From the NCBI RefSeq assembly GCF_002443255.2, contig NW_019211457.1:44933545-44997544 (forward strand): 64,000 bases of DNA, written 5' to 3'. Each line of letters begins with the position of its first letter. The stretch's first letter is position 1. The position numbers and the translations under genes were made by a program. The notes under the pieces were generated by a model. The model did not search any database, was not told where the DNA came from, and saw nothing but the letters and a program-made list of their open reading frames with translations. Below, in pieces: positions 1-14,058 of the stretch. The stretch comes from Varroa destructor (Eukaryota > Arthropoda > Arachnida > Mesostigmata > Varroidae).

Positions 1-3000
1 AGCTAGTCAAGCTGACGTACACACGCCGCCAACTCCTGAATGAACCGCTGCAACGCGGCGGCAGCGCTGGTGTTATTGCCAATTAATAGCCGTTCGAACT
101 GCTATTGCTCTGGTACGCCACTCGAACAACGTATCAATGCGCATTACTCCATGCATGACGCTGCTATTGCCATTGACGTCGGAGGCCCAAATTCTTCGGC
201 GAGGATTTATTGCCTCAGGGAGCGCGTGCAGGTAGGTAGATGAGACGCGGTGTGACGGGGTACAACTCGCACAAACGAACCAGCGGAACGCCAGTTGGCG
301 TCGTACGCTTTTCGCAGTACATAAACCGCTTAGGACCGCTGCTGGGCATTGCTGCCGGTAAACACAGCAGTAGCAGTAGAAACAGCGGTAGAAAAAAGGA
401 AAACGAAGTGCCATATCGGCCCTGCCTCGACACCTGGCCGCTACAAGCGACCACTGGCCAAAATATTTTATACCATTACATCTTCTGTGCGATTCGTACG
501 CTGAAGTCGAAGGACCACACTGTACTAACGTATTCGCTTGGTCGCTGTTTCGCTGCTGCGTTGAGGTGTTGAACGAATAAACAAGTGAGCGGAACTAGTC
601 GCGTCGACTATCTTAGGAGAGGTAACGGCGGCCGAAAACGGGTCAGTCAGCCAACCACCCAAGTACAGAAGGTTCTCAATGAATTGAGTGTCGTAGTACG
701 ATACGCGCGCGCACGTAGGCCCGTAGTGGGAAAAATTTATTATGAACGGCAGCATCACCGCAGCTGAATAGGAGTAGACACAATGCATTCCATGTTCTAC
801 AATGTGCTTGATATTGGATTGGACAGGGGTATCTGGACGGTTACAACGGTTCGATCGATAGATAGTAATAGAGCCTTTTGACTTGCCGTCGGAGAAGCAG
901 CCAAACGTCAATAAATAACAGTAAATATACGAAGGCAGGGGCAAAGATGCCTAGAGAAAAATTTGGCCAGCGACGACGTCGAAAGATCGCCTTGGTTAGA
1001 GAAAAGGTTTTGTTGATGCTGTCAACAGCCACATCGATAGACCGCCACCCAACCATGTTGTTTGCTATCTATTTTTCTACTGAACTTTGGAAAATTTTCG
1101 TTTTCAACGGTTCGATATCAACCATCGGCAATGGGAGTGAACAGTAGATGCCCACGTTATGGAAGCAATGTACCACGGCTTCTATCGTCGGGCTTTGTTT
1201 CTCTTGATTGAAAGGCAGACCTTTCACGCACCCGTCACTGCGCTGTGATTAATCGAACCTTCTGGATGCTACTTTATAACAACAATAATTGCGATAGTAT
1301 CAGATCGTGTTTTCGGAGTGGTCATATAGCCATTATTATTTCTATTTTTATTTGGAATAGGATCGATTGTTCATTTGTTTGTTAATGTTATTAAGTCGGT
1401 TTGTTTGTTGAGTGGTAGGTAGCCTTGCCGGGCCAGCTGCCGCTTTCCTGTTGATTCATTGTGTTAATTATGCTGAGTACACGAGAGATTTCAAGCCAAA
1501 AAACGACACGGACGATGCAGGTTACATTGTCCTCAAATATATATAAAGTATTCGTTAAAAAACATTCTTAGCTTCTCTTAAGCGCTGCTAACCGGTAGAA
1601 CGAACCAACGTTTCGTTTATTGAACCGATTTTCTAGTTTCCCATGGCCTTCCGTTGTCGTCCAGAGAGCAGACTGGTTTCTTTTCTAACGAAGGTCAGAT
1701 GATTTATATGTAGATGGCCTATTCTTGAAAACTGCTTTCCCTTCAAATAATACTTACAGTACAAAATTCAAATAGTTGCAGTCTCATTGAGCGAGATCTG
1801 TGTGTGACCACTTACGTGCGAGGAAACCTTTCCTCATTTCTCAGATTGTCAAAATTATACCCAATCAAGCGTTGTTATGTGGCAGCGTCTGTCCGTATTG
1901 ACTTTTACCTCTCCAGGGTCTTTATACAATTAATGTTATGAGCCGCGGTTGTCTCATAACCCCTTCCAAAATCTACTAATTTGAAGCTCGTCTGAAATTG
2001 AACAACTTTTTCTTTCGCTGAAAGTTGTTGGGACATAACCCTTTCTTGACCGTCATTCTTATTATGTAACGAAATGATTAATTTTTTACTGCGCAAGCAA
2101 TAACAGATGTTTATTTAAACGGTTAACGATAGCGCTTTCGCTGAGGTCAGGTGAAACCCGCTTCGCAGGCGTTTTTAAGGTCTTCCCTAGTGCGTAGAAG
2201 CAATTCAACATGATTCCAGAAATATCTTTAGGCTATTGGACTGTGTAGGCCATATTTCTCCTCGGTAGAGTCTGCGATTCTTCGCTGTCCTGAGCGAAGT
2301 TTACCATTGAGATCCAACCCTTTAAACAGCGACCTGGTCGTCACCTGAAAGGTACAAAACTGCAGAAGAAGCTAAATTGATTTTTAGACCGAACCAGCGC
2401 AGGTGATACGAGTGAACGCCGTATCTATAGCACAGGCGCTCAGTAACCTTTCGAATTGCCTGTTTGCACTAGTGGTTCTATAAATTGCTTGTGAACGGGT
2501 CTATTTTCGATTATCATGGTTGTGCTTCAAAATGAAGACCAACCAAAAGCAGATAACGCAAACTGGTTTCCAGTTGTCCTTAGCAGGAAGACGTACAGTG
2601 CAATGAAACTAATCGAAACAGACCAGGTTCAGTAAAAGGAAATTTCTATATCCTTATACCCAATCTACTTCATTTATTTAGCACGCGCACGTGTCTGTAG
2701 TTAGAACCAGTCGCAGCGTCGGGCGTTGTTCCCATACATTTCATCCGCAGATTGACAGTCTTCGTAGAGGAGTAGAGATGTGCTATGCACGTTTTCACTG
2801 TATAACCAACAGTTCTTCAAGTGACGTTTCTTAGCCTTTCTGCGGCCTGTGCCGTTACCGTACATCCTCACGCACCCGTGCATTAGTCAGAACTAGCACA
2901 GGTCCGCGCAGGCATAAACCGCTATTTTTTTAGGACGTTCTACACAAGGGTGCTTTCAACATTCAGTGTCCAGCTGAACATAGTTGCGTAGCTGTTTCCC

Positions 3001-6000
3001 TCAGCGTCGGCTAACGAACCGCACGACGCGCCGCCAATACATCTAACTTCGCTCATCGTCAAATGTCTTCGTACATCTTCTGACGCGTATCATGTGGTAA
3101 TCACGTTGGGCTGTTAATTGGCGTTCACTGGTCGCCAATCCGCCTCCACCCCTCACGAGAACAACACCTGTTCCGAACATATTCAATTTTTTCCCTAGCG
3201 CTTCGGCTCTTCGGTTGCCCCCTGTAGCTTCTACGCGCGCGTAATACGAATCACGCTCACCATGGTGATCCTCGCTAGATCGTTTCCTAGGCCCGTGACG
3301 CGTCGCGGTTCCAGCTGCCGGCCAAGTTTTAGGATGAAGAAAAACTAATCCGAAAAAGAGCGCTGGAACCACTAGTCAACGCCGAGGTTCGTCCTTTCCT
3401 CCCATACCGACACGAACAGAATGCTTCCAGTAGCAGCAACAACAGGAGTCGAAGTGACGTTATGTTGGACGCGCTCGACATTAGACATCTTTAATAGGTT
3501 TGGCAACCGTTCGCGCCAATCCGCTGATTGCACCAGGGATAAACATCGCTCTTATTAGTTGATGGCCTGCGGCAGCCAACGTTCATTGGCTTCGATCCAT
3601 TTTGGACCCGGCTACGTGGTGGCTTCCGAGAGCCATAATTACAGCAGCAGTAGATCTGCGCTCTGGCAGACGGTTTCTTTTTTGCTCTATCTATAAGATT
3701 TATGTTAGTGTATTTTGCCAGTGCGTTCGCTGCTCGTGAACACAGGTACTGCCTGCATTCACCTTACTTATCGTCAGCTTTCTTCATTACTATCGTCTGG
3801 CTAGAGCGATACGCTATCACATAGGTACGCGTCCTGGTATCGTACCACAGCCGAGCTCGCGTTGGTCCTCGCTGACTCGTTGCGTTACAACAACAAGCCG
3901 ACAACTCTTGTTATTCATTTCATTGCGGCCAACGTCGCGTGCGTCTATGGTAAAGCCGCGGAGAGCAAGAAACAGCGCTCCTCATTGTAATGGCTAACGC
4001 CTTAAGATCGCAAACCGTCGGCAGGTGTAGAGAGTAGCGTCGTGTACACCACAGCTTTCATCCGTTTCGGCGCTACGGCAGTCAAATCTATTTGATCGGG
4101 AAGCACCCAGCGCTTCTGTTCATTGATAAGCTGGGCGTTACCGTTGGCTAAGCGCTCCGTTGGTGGAGCTAGTGCTTCCGATAGTTTCGTTGTTGTCGTT
4201 GCTGATCAGTATAGTGTATATTGTTGTGGGGTTGTCGATCACCAGCGCGTACGTGTACATGGATAAATGTACTTTCCACCATCCAGGAGAATAGTCTATA
4301 GCATGGACGTACTAAGGTTCCTTCAGCACCTCACTGAAACTGCTATTTACGACAGCTGTCTTGAGCACCCCATGCTACGGCAGTACAACCGTCAGAAGGT
4401 ATTTTACATGTACGTGGCTGCTACCGTCACACTTTAACTATGGCAGTGAGCTGCAGAAACTGAAAATTACGCCAGCCGAAACCAGGGAATACTCTAGCGT
4501 AACGATGCGTACGTACTTTTGTTGATTTAAAGAGCACGCGATAGGTAGATGATCGTGTACGTCAGGTGCTCGTTCCGCCTTCTGTGCGCTCAATGTATCA
4601 GCTCGCGCTCGCGTGGCCGTGATAGCCGCCAGTGATACGTGTACGTCTATGGGCGCCCGTTCTGTCTTGACAGAGAACAAATGTATTACGATATTTGTCT
4701 ACGTATGAGAAAGCCGTTGTTGCTCGCTTTTCTACTTGTTCCGTGCGTCAGTAGAAACACTGCGGGTGTCCTGACGTAGACCCTGGCCAACCAACGCTCG
4801 CCACTGCTGATCAAGCAAATCAGCTGGGAGCCGAGTGGGGCAAAGTGCCAAAATTCATTCGTCATGATCACGTACACAGAAAGGCAGGCCCAATTGAAAT
4901 GCACCTCACTGCTACGAATCAGTGGCAGAACGAAACTACCATTGTACTCAAGCCAGCACGCGACCAAATTCATGCGGTGGACCTGGGCATTTTTTTATTT
5001 ATCGTAAAGAAAAAAACGAATGTTCTCTATGACAAAATCTTGTGCGCTTATGGCCGCCGGTTGTGTGATAGCTATTCAAAAGCAATATTTGCTTGAGTTC
5101 CTTCCAATAGCTTTCGCTTGTTTTTCGTTGCAGACGTTGACAGTTAGCTAAAAATGCACCGCCATATCTTCCGTAACCCCGAGCTTTTCCCTTGAGTTCT
5201 GTGAAGCTAAAAAGCTCTGCAGTGTCTCCGAGTCAACGGACGCTTTAAGCGACTATAGAATCGTCGGAAGGGACTGGCAGAACGTCGGAAAAGGTTATGA
5301 TAGGCGCAAATGGTGGAAACAGTGAAGTATACCCTGTTGGAAAAGACTAGTGACAAATAGAGGAAATGGATGGAAAATAGATGACAATCAATTGGAGAAC
5401 AGTTACGCAACGGGAGCGTGTTTGCATCTGCAGAGAATATGATTGATCGAGATTTACCTGCCAATATGCTACTTCTACACAGTCGACGGTTACCATTTCA
5501 AGTAAATGTGAAGCAAGCGATCACGTACCCTGACCACAGACACCCACTATCTTCTCGAAGCTAGTAGACAAAAATAGCACCACTCGAAAAGCGAAACTAG
5601 GAAACAGCTAATTTCAGTTGCAAACGGTATCGTCCCGATAGCGTACTGAGTAACGTGCTTGCCTGTAATTTTCGAGACACATCGTAGTCCTGGGTTGGTC
5701 CTCATCCTGGCATAGACACGCTCCATTTTGTACTGGTAGGAGCCAGCCGTCTGAAAAATGCTTTAAAAACTTGACGTAGAAGACGAAAAACCGTACAGAT
5801 GTTGTTTAGACGGTATTGGATCCGTCTGGTGAAGAGATTCTTCATTGTACGATCCAACAACGCCCACTAGGGAAGCAACCTTTTCTTATTAACTAACTGG
5901 AGCCTGTACACTCATTGATTTTACCTTGCACCAAAATTGCGTAAATCTTACGTTAAAATGTTACGGAAATAAAAACTTGCGATATAAAGTGAATAGATAT

Positions 6001-6960
6001 ATCTCTGTTTAGTAGCTGCTCTTAAATTTGTTAAACGGTGTCGTAGGTCTGTAAATGATGATAGTGCTATGTAGATTGAGTTCATTGTTCTTACCATATA
6101 TCAGTAAAAATAATTCCTAATTGCACATAAAACAATTAGATATGCCTATGACGAGCGACCTTCTCGGGTAGAGTCCTTAAGGCTGAGAACAGTAGCTAAT
6201 TTAATCGCCGACATACCACGTTGGCCTTCGTTGCTTCTGCCTGTCGTCCGATCCGTATTATCGCGTCCAGATTGAGCTAATTGAAGAGTTTGTTATCGAC
6301 TTGTCTTGTGAGACGTAATGCGAACTTGCTTCGCCGAAGGGCAAAAAGTGAGCTTGACAAGCTGATTTTTAATACGTTTGACGCTACTGTAGCTAGTGGG
6401 GTAACCTTGAAAGGTAAGCTACGTCAGCTTTTTCCGTGCTCGATCGATACGCGAAACATTTATCAAGGCATCGGGAAACGTTCTATTGTACACGCTGCAA
6501 AAATAGTAACGTTTAATATTAATAACAGTAATATTTAAGATGATATTAGTGTTAACAAAGAAGTCAATGTAAACGGTAAGCTACATTACTCAAAGCCTTG
6601 GAGACCTTTAGACCTTAGACTTGGAGACTTTTAGATGATCGACCTATGGCGTTTAAGAAATTTCAACAGTCCCGATAAACGTCATGGAGTTGTTATTAAG
6701 AACAGCTTGAAAAAGGAGAGTGCGATCAGTCGTACTCGATAGTGCTTTGCTTGAAAATCCAGCTCAGGATTATACGCCTTAACCTAATGTACCTATTCGT
6801 CGCAGCTACACTTGAATTTAATGGAGATTAGGCATGTCTTACGTAATAATAAGTCAGCTTACAACTGGGATGGGTTAGAAAGACAGGCAGATTCAGATCT
6901 ACAAATGCTCATGCAAAACTTACCTTCGTCAGTAAAAATTAAAGCCAAGCGTTACTTGTT
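1..6960. other. Region without recognisable genes
   Basis: Only short overlapping open frames are present, none above 140 residues, and none carries a domain I recognise. The first 700 bases are somewhat CpG-rich. No long repeat, RNA gene or convincing splice-bounded coding exon was seen. Confidence 0.6.
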
Positions 6961-6977
6961 TTTATTATGAAAATAGG

Positions 6978-7106
6978 TGTTTCGTTACTAGTCCAGGCGG
7001 TTAGGCCGTTCCAGCACACGGGGTAGAGCGCCTACGCCACGCTTCGAAACGAGATCATATGTCTCAGAGCGTAGTAGGCAAATACGTTACCACTGAGCTA
7101 TCCCTA
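6978..7106 (-). mobile_element. tRNA-derived SINE-like element, copy 1
   Basis: Read on the minus strand, this begins with an A-box-like GATAGCTCAGTGGTAACG (7,084-7,102), followed about 35 bases later by a degenerate B box GTTTCGAAGC (7,040-7,050), the arrangement of a tRNA-type internal RNA polymerase III promoter. About 45 bases further on is the tail motif CTGGACTAGTAACGAAAC, which recurs in the elements at 33.9 and 34.1 kb. The body does not fold into a good full tRNA, so a tRNA-derived short interspersed element is more likely than a functional tRNA gene. Confidence 0.5.
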
Positions 7107-8968
7107 GCACTCGTTCTCGTTACGACTGGTTGAAAAGCTGCCAACAATGACAAGGTGCGAATTCATGTTTGCACACTTTCAAGCACACGAGTAACAACTC
7201 GTAGTCAAAAGCTCTGCCAAGCCCACCGGTAAAAAGCGCTGGACATATGCATTTTTTCGTTGTGTCTATATCAGTGTCAGAGGCCTTCAAGTATTGCACT
7301 ACGATATCGCAAGCGACACCAGCGACCCGACTGAGCGGCTTCAGAACGATGCACGATCACTGCTGTTTCGTTAGATCCGGACAAACACAGAAGATGCGAC
7401 CGAGCTCCGATGAGCATTGATGCTTCAACCTATAAGACGAAATCTGTCCCCTTTTTCGTTTCAAGTCTAAATGTATATTAGAAGACTGCAGTTCTATAAA
7501 ACCTAGCTAACTTTCTGGCATGAAGCGTAAAGACGGCTAATATGAGGTGCAGTAAATGAGACTGGTGCAAAAGGTAGTACTATCGTGATAAACTGTTTGG
7601 TTTAGGCTGGGGAAGAAAGGTATGCCTCGTATAAAGTAGCTTATCACGGTACGTAAACTATAACAAACACTATACATCAGATAAGGGATAAAATGAAGAA
7701 GATCAAGTTCAGCGTTCTCATCGTGCATACCAAAAATACATTCAATTTTAGGTGTTCTCGTCGCTTTATAAACCAGTGGTAATGTACGTCAAAACAATAT
7801 ATTACATATTATGCTGTATATTAATAACGGCGTGTTCTTGTGCAATATCCATTATACACTAATGACATTTTTTTAACTAGGGGTTGCCTCTACTTTCTAT
7901 AAAATGAATTGTCCAGGATCTGAATCGTGAGCGACTTCTACTGGGGTCATTCGGGAGAGGGTCCATGCGAGTCCCTCGCCGAAAGCCACAAGCGGCAGGC
8001 TTACATTGCAAAGTGCCAGTCCTAAGTATCGTGAAGTACTACATACCATGTTACCCGCCATAACCTGTTAGCTATCGGATCTTTGCTAGGCCTGTGGGGG
8101 TTTTTCTTCAACAGACTTATAAAATGGTATGGTAACTATATGCTGTAGTAATAATTTATCAAGGCTAGAGTCTGAGCCAGTAATAGCCGCATGTTTAGAG
8201 TTACCGGCAGGCAGCGCGCTCGACGAGATGTGCTTCAGCCATGCGGAGCACTACACGGCCTGGAACAATGGCATCATATATAATACGTGATAGCATCTGT
8301 TCTATCTAGACCTACCTGCAACGCTACCTTGAAGTAGGCTTAACGAAATCTAAAGCATCCTGAACAATGAAAAAAAAAACCCGACGGATTGCTTGAACCA
8401 GTGAAAAGTAGTTCACTGTCCTAGAACTACTGAAAACGATCTAAATTGTATTAATCTACCGTACCCATCAACGAAACTTTGCACCTATTCAAAAACAGTA
8501 AATAGAACGCTATAGGTCTAATGCGTTCATACGATACATTTACAATGTAGCAACAAATGTAAAGTTTGTTATTTTCTGATTTTAATTAACTGATATATTG
8601 TTAAATTAAATTCAGGCGATACTTTGTGTTTCCAATAAACACTAGGATATTGTAGTTTTAGCTCGTAGGCAAAATCCAATATAGCATGTGGACCATATAT
8701 ATTTTTTTGCTAGTACGTATCAGTACTATATTTAATCGTGGGTAATTTCGTCGTTGTAGAGGTATCGCCTAAATAAATCGCAAACGCGTTAATGCTAAGA
8801 TATCGTCACCACAATAGACAGCAGCGGGAGAAGGACGAATCGTTCAAATCAAAGGGTCGGTTATTCCGAAAATAGTCGGTCAAGCTGAGATGCTAACATC
8901 CATATAGAAAAATTGGAAAGTCGCGCTGCTACCAAATTTACCACTTCGCTTTGAAAACTTGGCAATGG

Positions 8969-9003
8969 ATTCAGACGTCGAAGGCAGCCTTCGACGTCTG
9001 AAT
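8969..9003. repeat. Perfect 17-bp inverted repeat with 1-base spacer
   Basis: The arm ATTCAGACGTCGAAGGC is followed by a single A and its exact reverse complement. All 17 pairs match. The sequence is not A+T-only or low complexity, so it is unlikely to be chance in a window of this size. It could form a cruciform in DNA or a hairpin in RNA. It lies outside the predicted KLF transcript, and no adjacent gene explains it. Confidence 0.95.
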
Positions 9004-9354
9004 GTATTCGTAGTCTAACTTGAGTCGACGCTCGAGGCTGTTCAAGAGTGCCTACGGCTTTTAACCGCGTTTAGTTAAATACTGGTTTAAATCGGCTATA
9101 GACAAACATGGAATGAGTTCACGGCCTGTTTATTGGGACGGCTTCTATGAGGAACACCACGCCAAGCAACGAAGTTTTACAATGTACACATAGGTATAAA
9201 GCGGTCTGTATGTGTTGGAGGACCGACGATTTCTATTCGGTTTCAACGTCAAGCATGCCAATGTCAGTACATCGCCGCTGCTACTGGACGCGTCAACATA
9301 TAGCTGGAACCGAATTGTCCGCGAGGTAAGCAATTAACTTGCCGAGGATGTTGT

Positions 9355-9432
9355 AGTACGGAGTCGAGCCAGGATCTTAACGCGGCTAGCAGCCAAATTC
9401 GGCCGCACGAGGTCAGACTAGAGTACAGATCA
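9355..9432 (-). mobile_element. tRNA-like fragment (possible SINE head)
   Basis: On the minus strand GAATTTGGCTGCTAGCCG is followed by GATCCTGGCTCGACTCCG, where GGCTCGACTC (9,361-9,370) is a plausible mutated B box. The ATTTGGCTGCTA core resembles ATTTGCCTACTA in the copy at 7.0 kb. I could not see the shared tail downstream, so this may be a 5' fragment. Confidence 0.3.
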
Positions 9433-12400
9433 TGTGCTTTTAGCTCGGGAAGACGGCTGGATTTGGAGGCACTCTATGCAACGGGTAGTTCATATTTGCA
9501 TAGAGGCCCCAGCAACTTCCAAAAAGAACTAGCTAGTATAGACAAACTTACAGTTTTGCCTCTACCTCTATCATCTACTCTGAGTCAGTAGCGCGAGTGT
9601 TTCCGAGACCGATAGTGGTGCGTCTGAGTGCGTCATTTCATCAAGTTCTGTCCTCTAGCGTGAAATTGGCGTATATATATATGTGTGTACTAGGTCAATA
9701 TATCTGCTGTTCGAAATTGTCCTTCGACCATTGACTAGTTTTCGTTTTCCAGGAATCCTGTGCTCGCAGAAACCCCGTAGAGGCATAGCATTTGATTAGT
9801 ATAGGTTCGTGCGATCAACATATTTTACTGAGCCTTGGCAAGTGAGCCGTTGCTGGCGCTGCGGTAGCTATTGTTGTCAACGGGCGCTGCAGCTAGGGGT
9901 TGCGGTCTTCGTAGGCGGCTGTAAAGCGGCCCTCGGCATGGATGACCTTCTTTTCCGCCTTTTTCTGAGATTCATTGTTGGTAATACACGGCTTAAGCCC
10001 GTCCCTCTAACGCTATTCGGTGATCCGTGCTCTGACCAACGACCAAAGACACCGGCTTATGGGCACATCAAGCGCGTTGAGGATTGCCTTCCCCAGAAAT
10101 GACCCAGCGCTCCGCGTAAAGTAGCATCACTTTGCAGCTTTCCCTCAGCCAAGGGTGCCTTTTCTGCCAGGCCACATCTCATAGCAACGTGGATGTGGAG
10201 AACGCCAGGTCAGGTGCGGCAGTAACTGCCCGTCAAATTCGCAACTAGAAACATTAAATGCCAAAGTATACGAGCGCACGGCTTCTGCAGTGCGGTAGCT
10301 TGTCTGAGCTGTACTATTGCGGGCGTATCGTAATGCTGGCTATGAAAATTGTTACGGCCAGAGACGCGACAACCACTGCTGCTATATTGCTATTATTATA
10401 TTATAGCACAGACCTGACGTTTGAACTAAGGTCGTTTGTTCACAACAGCAGCAAAGCTAACGTTAATTAATGGTCAGCAGTGGCCCACAGCGCACGGACC
10501 GCGCGTAAGCTTGCTGGGGCGCGGGGGGAAATGAGGGGTGTAGCAAGTCCATATAGGGGTATCAGTAAACGTATCTGTGTTGGTCTCCTGGCTTGCTTGT
10601 AACCATGTTCGCGTGCCGTAATATATAACGCACTATTATTCAGACTGCCAGCAGAGAGCAGAGATTTGGCGAAGAAAAAGCAGTATACGTATGGGTACCC
10701 AACACAATAGAGACTATACTTTCGATCTTTTTAGACGTACTAAATCGATTGAAAGCTTCACTGGCTAGCTTATATTTGTAAAAAAGCAGCCTTACAATGT
10801 TATCTGCTAGATGGAAGAGATCGGATTGTTTGTTAACCGCAAAAAGTAATCGACGTTTAGTCAAGGTCATACTAGGATAGCATGGAAGGCAGGTATCTAC
10901 TTTCCGCGGACAGTTCCACTTTTATGCATATATGTCAGCATCTCAACTTTTCGCTCACTTTTTTGTATAGGTGATTAAACGTTCGCGGTCTTTGTTCAAA
11001 GTTACGTCTTTGAAATATGCACAGAAGGAACATTTATGATTACTTTTATTCGATAGTTGAAGATTTGACTTATGACAACTTTTTGAAACGAGACTTACCA
11101 ACTCATAGGCCATCGGCTTTCCGACGACTTGGACGATGCCAGAAATTGCTTAATTGTTCCACCTTCTAAAGTGTTAAACCAACAGATATGTGTTTTCCCA
11201 TGTACTTGATATTTATCAGGGTTTTCTCGTATAAAAAAGTATCATTATTAATTCGGCCATGAATTTACCTTATCGCTAAGTAGGACTAAGTCAAGCGAAT
11301 CAACTGTTGCTTGCGAAGCTCCTTTGAGAATCCCAGAGGTACGTAAAATCCCAAGATCAAAAAAATATATCATAAAATTAATTTCATTCATTTTAAATAA
11401 GCTATAATAATATCGTAATAATATAATATTATCGTAAGCAATCATAACATTGACTTCACGTTTTTAATGGTGCTTTACAATGCTCGCATGTTTTTTAGTC
11501 CTCAGAAAGCCTTAGCACGCCTTAGAGAACGAACGAATCAATGTACTAACTCGTTCTACGAACGCTTCCGAGAACGCCACAGTTGCTGGCGAAGTTTAAA
11601 TATCGAACTAACAGGCTACTAAATATGGGTGAAAAGTCCAGCTTTTCGATTAACTTACACGTTCTATTTTGGCTGTGGTACCTATCTTGACAACTTAAGC
11701 GAATAGGATTATATCAAAGCAAATATAAATACGCTATTAGTCAGTTAAAAACTATGCTGGTTTACATACTCAAATGTACTCGATAAGTTATTATGTGGGA
11801 TTTTTTCTATATAGTACTTCTTGAGGATACGAATAAGTATCTTTATTGCATAGAACGTAAAACAATAGAGAAAGCCAGCCTTATTCTCATTTTTATACCC
11901 ATTCCTTCTAGCAATTGCCTTCCGACTCGGATTAAGCGCGCACATTGATGCCAACGAACGGCTGATATGTCAACTCAGAAAACGTACTTGTTTGTCTAGG
12001 CAAAATTTTCGTTACAAAAAAAAGTCTACAAAATAAAGGCCACCTTTAAGGAAGCCCTTTTCGAACTGGAGTGCAGCCTGATTTGTCTAGCTGACAATGT
12101 GTCCCTTCAAAATATTAGCAAAATTATTCGACAGGTATGTACAGCATCTAAGTATACTGTATATTGAGTAGCGGATGAGTGTTTAGTTAAATTTATGGCG
12201 CTGTCTTGCTGAAGGCTGTCAGAGTGACTGTTGACGGCTGCACGAATATCTGTCAGTACCTTGATCTGTGGAAACGTCATAGAACGAGATGCGTCATGTC
12301 CCAAACTCTTGGCCCTGCTGAGCTCGATGTTAGCCCGTCGACTCTTTGGCGGGATTTGTGTGGCGACGAGGAACTCCTCATGGACAACCAATGTCAGCAG

Positions 12401-12659
12401 GACGCTTGCCCCGCTAGCGCCCATGGGCACTATCGGCTGTCCACCCTCTACCGATGATGTCGCTGGCTCTTTTGGTTTATCCTTTTAGTCGTTTGTTGTC
12501 TTCGAAGTAGATCTGCATGCTTATCTCTACCTTTCTGCTGTCACTGTTACCACCACTAGTAGATCTCGGAACTTATGACAGTGATGAGCAGCTCGCCTAG
12601 AGGGGACCATTCCAAGGCCTATTCCATCGGATAGCGACAAGGAGAAGATGTGAGAGCTC

Positions 12660-13160
12660 ATGTCGTGCCGCTAGAGCTTCTGCCGCCGCGGACCTAACGG
12701 TGGGGGGTTCATGTCGTTATTGCAGCAACCTCGGAAACAAGCGGACCGGCCGGACCCGTTCGCCCGCTCACAATTCCAGTGGGGATTCGGGAGTCCATCC
12801 ATACAGGTTGTGGCTGCGCCGATGGCTCGGCGACTACGTCGGCTACGGCGGCCGATACCGCTGCTGCTGGTGGTGCTGCTCTGGCCGGATGAAGCTCTTC
12901 TGTGCGAGAAGAGAAGCGCGAGGGAAGGCCTATTGCCGCAACTTGGGGGTGGGTGAATAGGTGTTTGGCTGGCCGTTTCTCCTGGCGTCTGCAGCGGCCG
13001 CCATTTCGACAAGAGAGGAGGTGAGGCGCTGCGATCGCTTAAAGGCGGAGTCACGCAAGCACCTCCTCTTAAGCCCTCCCCCTGGCTAACACAGGGCCGT
13101 CAGTTGTAACGACGTTGTTGTGCGGAACGCACGGCCGGAACACGCAATCCCGCTACATTG
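12660..13160. promoter_or_regulatory. G+C-rich, CpG-rich island upstream of the first exon
   Basis: This is one of the most G+C-rich stretches in the window, with many CpG and GGC/GCC runs, about 0.9-1.4 kb upstream of the predicted KLF start codon. Open frames exist on both strands here (for example 12,671-13,054 minus and 12,700-12,960 plus), but they overlap one another, show no domain, and are what high G+C content produces. A promoter or non-coding first exon of the KLF gene is the simplest reading. That is inferred from position and composition; no clear TATA box or initiator was identified. Confidence 0.35.
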
Positions 13161-13801
13161 ATTTGGTTGATCTATTTGGGGTTACAGATTACAACACACA
13201 AACGGTATACGTATCTTCGTAGCTAGGCCATGCACCGATCGTGCTTCAACTGTGATTAGCCTCTAAGAATTAGAGGAACCACCTCGTGACGCGTTTGCAG
13301 AGAAACAAAAACCTCATTGATGATCTGTGCATGTGCGAGTGATCTCTGTATGGGCACTGGTGGGTGGAAGTCGTACTGCTCTGGCAAGAGTAGACACCGC
13401 CGTGTAGAAGAAGTTGGGCCTGTCGTAGCTAGGAAACGGCTACCAAATTCAGAGGTGTATAGTTCTATTTAGTGATTTGACGCTCGCCAGTGAATGAAGT
13501 GTCAATGCTAGTTTCGGCCTATAGCAGCAGCTAAGTGTTCAAGATTCAAAAAAGCCCTAGGTGTCTTGACTACTAGCGGCTGAGCTTTATTAAACTGTGT
13601 ATAGGAAACTAAATTAGACGCAAGAACGTATACAATATAGCGCTTTAGAAAGAGCACGGAAACAAAGGCTGAAAGAAGGACACCGAAGAGAAGAGGATTG
13701 GTGCAGGCGGGCTGCTTTAATACGGACGATTTTTCGGTTAGAGACAACGAAGAAACAAACCTGTTCGGGATGGATACGTCGCGTTATTGTGAAATGCTGA
13801 T

Positions 13802-14058
13802 GTAGCGAACAGCTAGTCGGGAGCGAAACAATCACCGCATAGGACTTTCTCTGGCCGATCGTCCATCAGAAGGGTGGGTTCTAGTTCTGTTCATCGGATT
13901 CGGTGCTTTGTGTAGTGTTTGCATAACAAAACGGAGTGAACGAGAAGGACAGCGCGCTTGGAGGCAGGCGCGTCTGGCAAACGGCCTTGTCTAGGACGGT
14001 GCCGGAGGCCGAGCGCCAGATCGTCCTTACTAACGTCAGATCAACGTCAGCACGCAAG
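13802..14058 (+). other. Probable 5' untranslated region / leader before the KLF start codon
   Basis: This stretch has no ATG on the plus strand, and its second half (from about 13,936) is markedly G+C-rich, continuing directly into the predicted coding start at 14,059. An open frame does run from 13,927 to the ATG, but it contains no ATG of its own and is closed upstream by TAA at 13,924. The transcription start cannot be placed. AG dinucleotides at about 14,040 and 14,050, preceded by TACTAAC, could instead be an acceptor for an upstream exon, though the pyrimidine tract is poor. Confidence 0.4.

Larger units (their letters stand above)
7110..12655. other. Region without recognisable genes, apart from the hairpin and one tRNA-like fragment
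   Basis: Mostly A+T-leaning sequence with short random frames. The perfect hairpin at 8,969 and the tRNA-like fragment near 9,400 are the only structures I can support. Confidence 0.6.

Noticed and set aside
525..944. 139-residue minus-strand open frame near the left end
   Set aside because: No domain, no clear splice signals, and overlapping frames of similar length on the other strand.
12671..13054. 127-residue minus-strand frame, Pro/Ser/Arg-rich
   Set aside because: It lies in the G+C-rich island, where stop codons are scarce in all frames; no homology recognised.
13936..14058. Upstream extension of the KLF exon 1 frame beginning at GTG
   Set aside because: GTG is not a normal nuclear start in animals and an in-frame TAA lies at 13,924; the first ATG is at 14,059.
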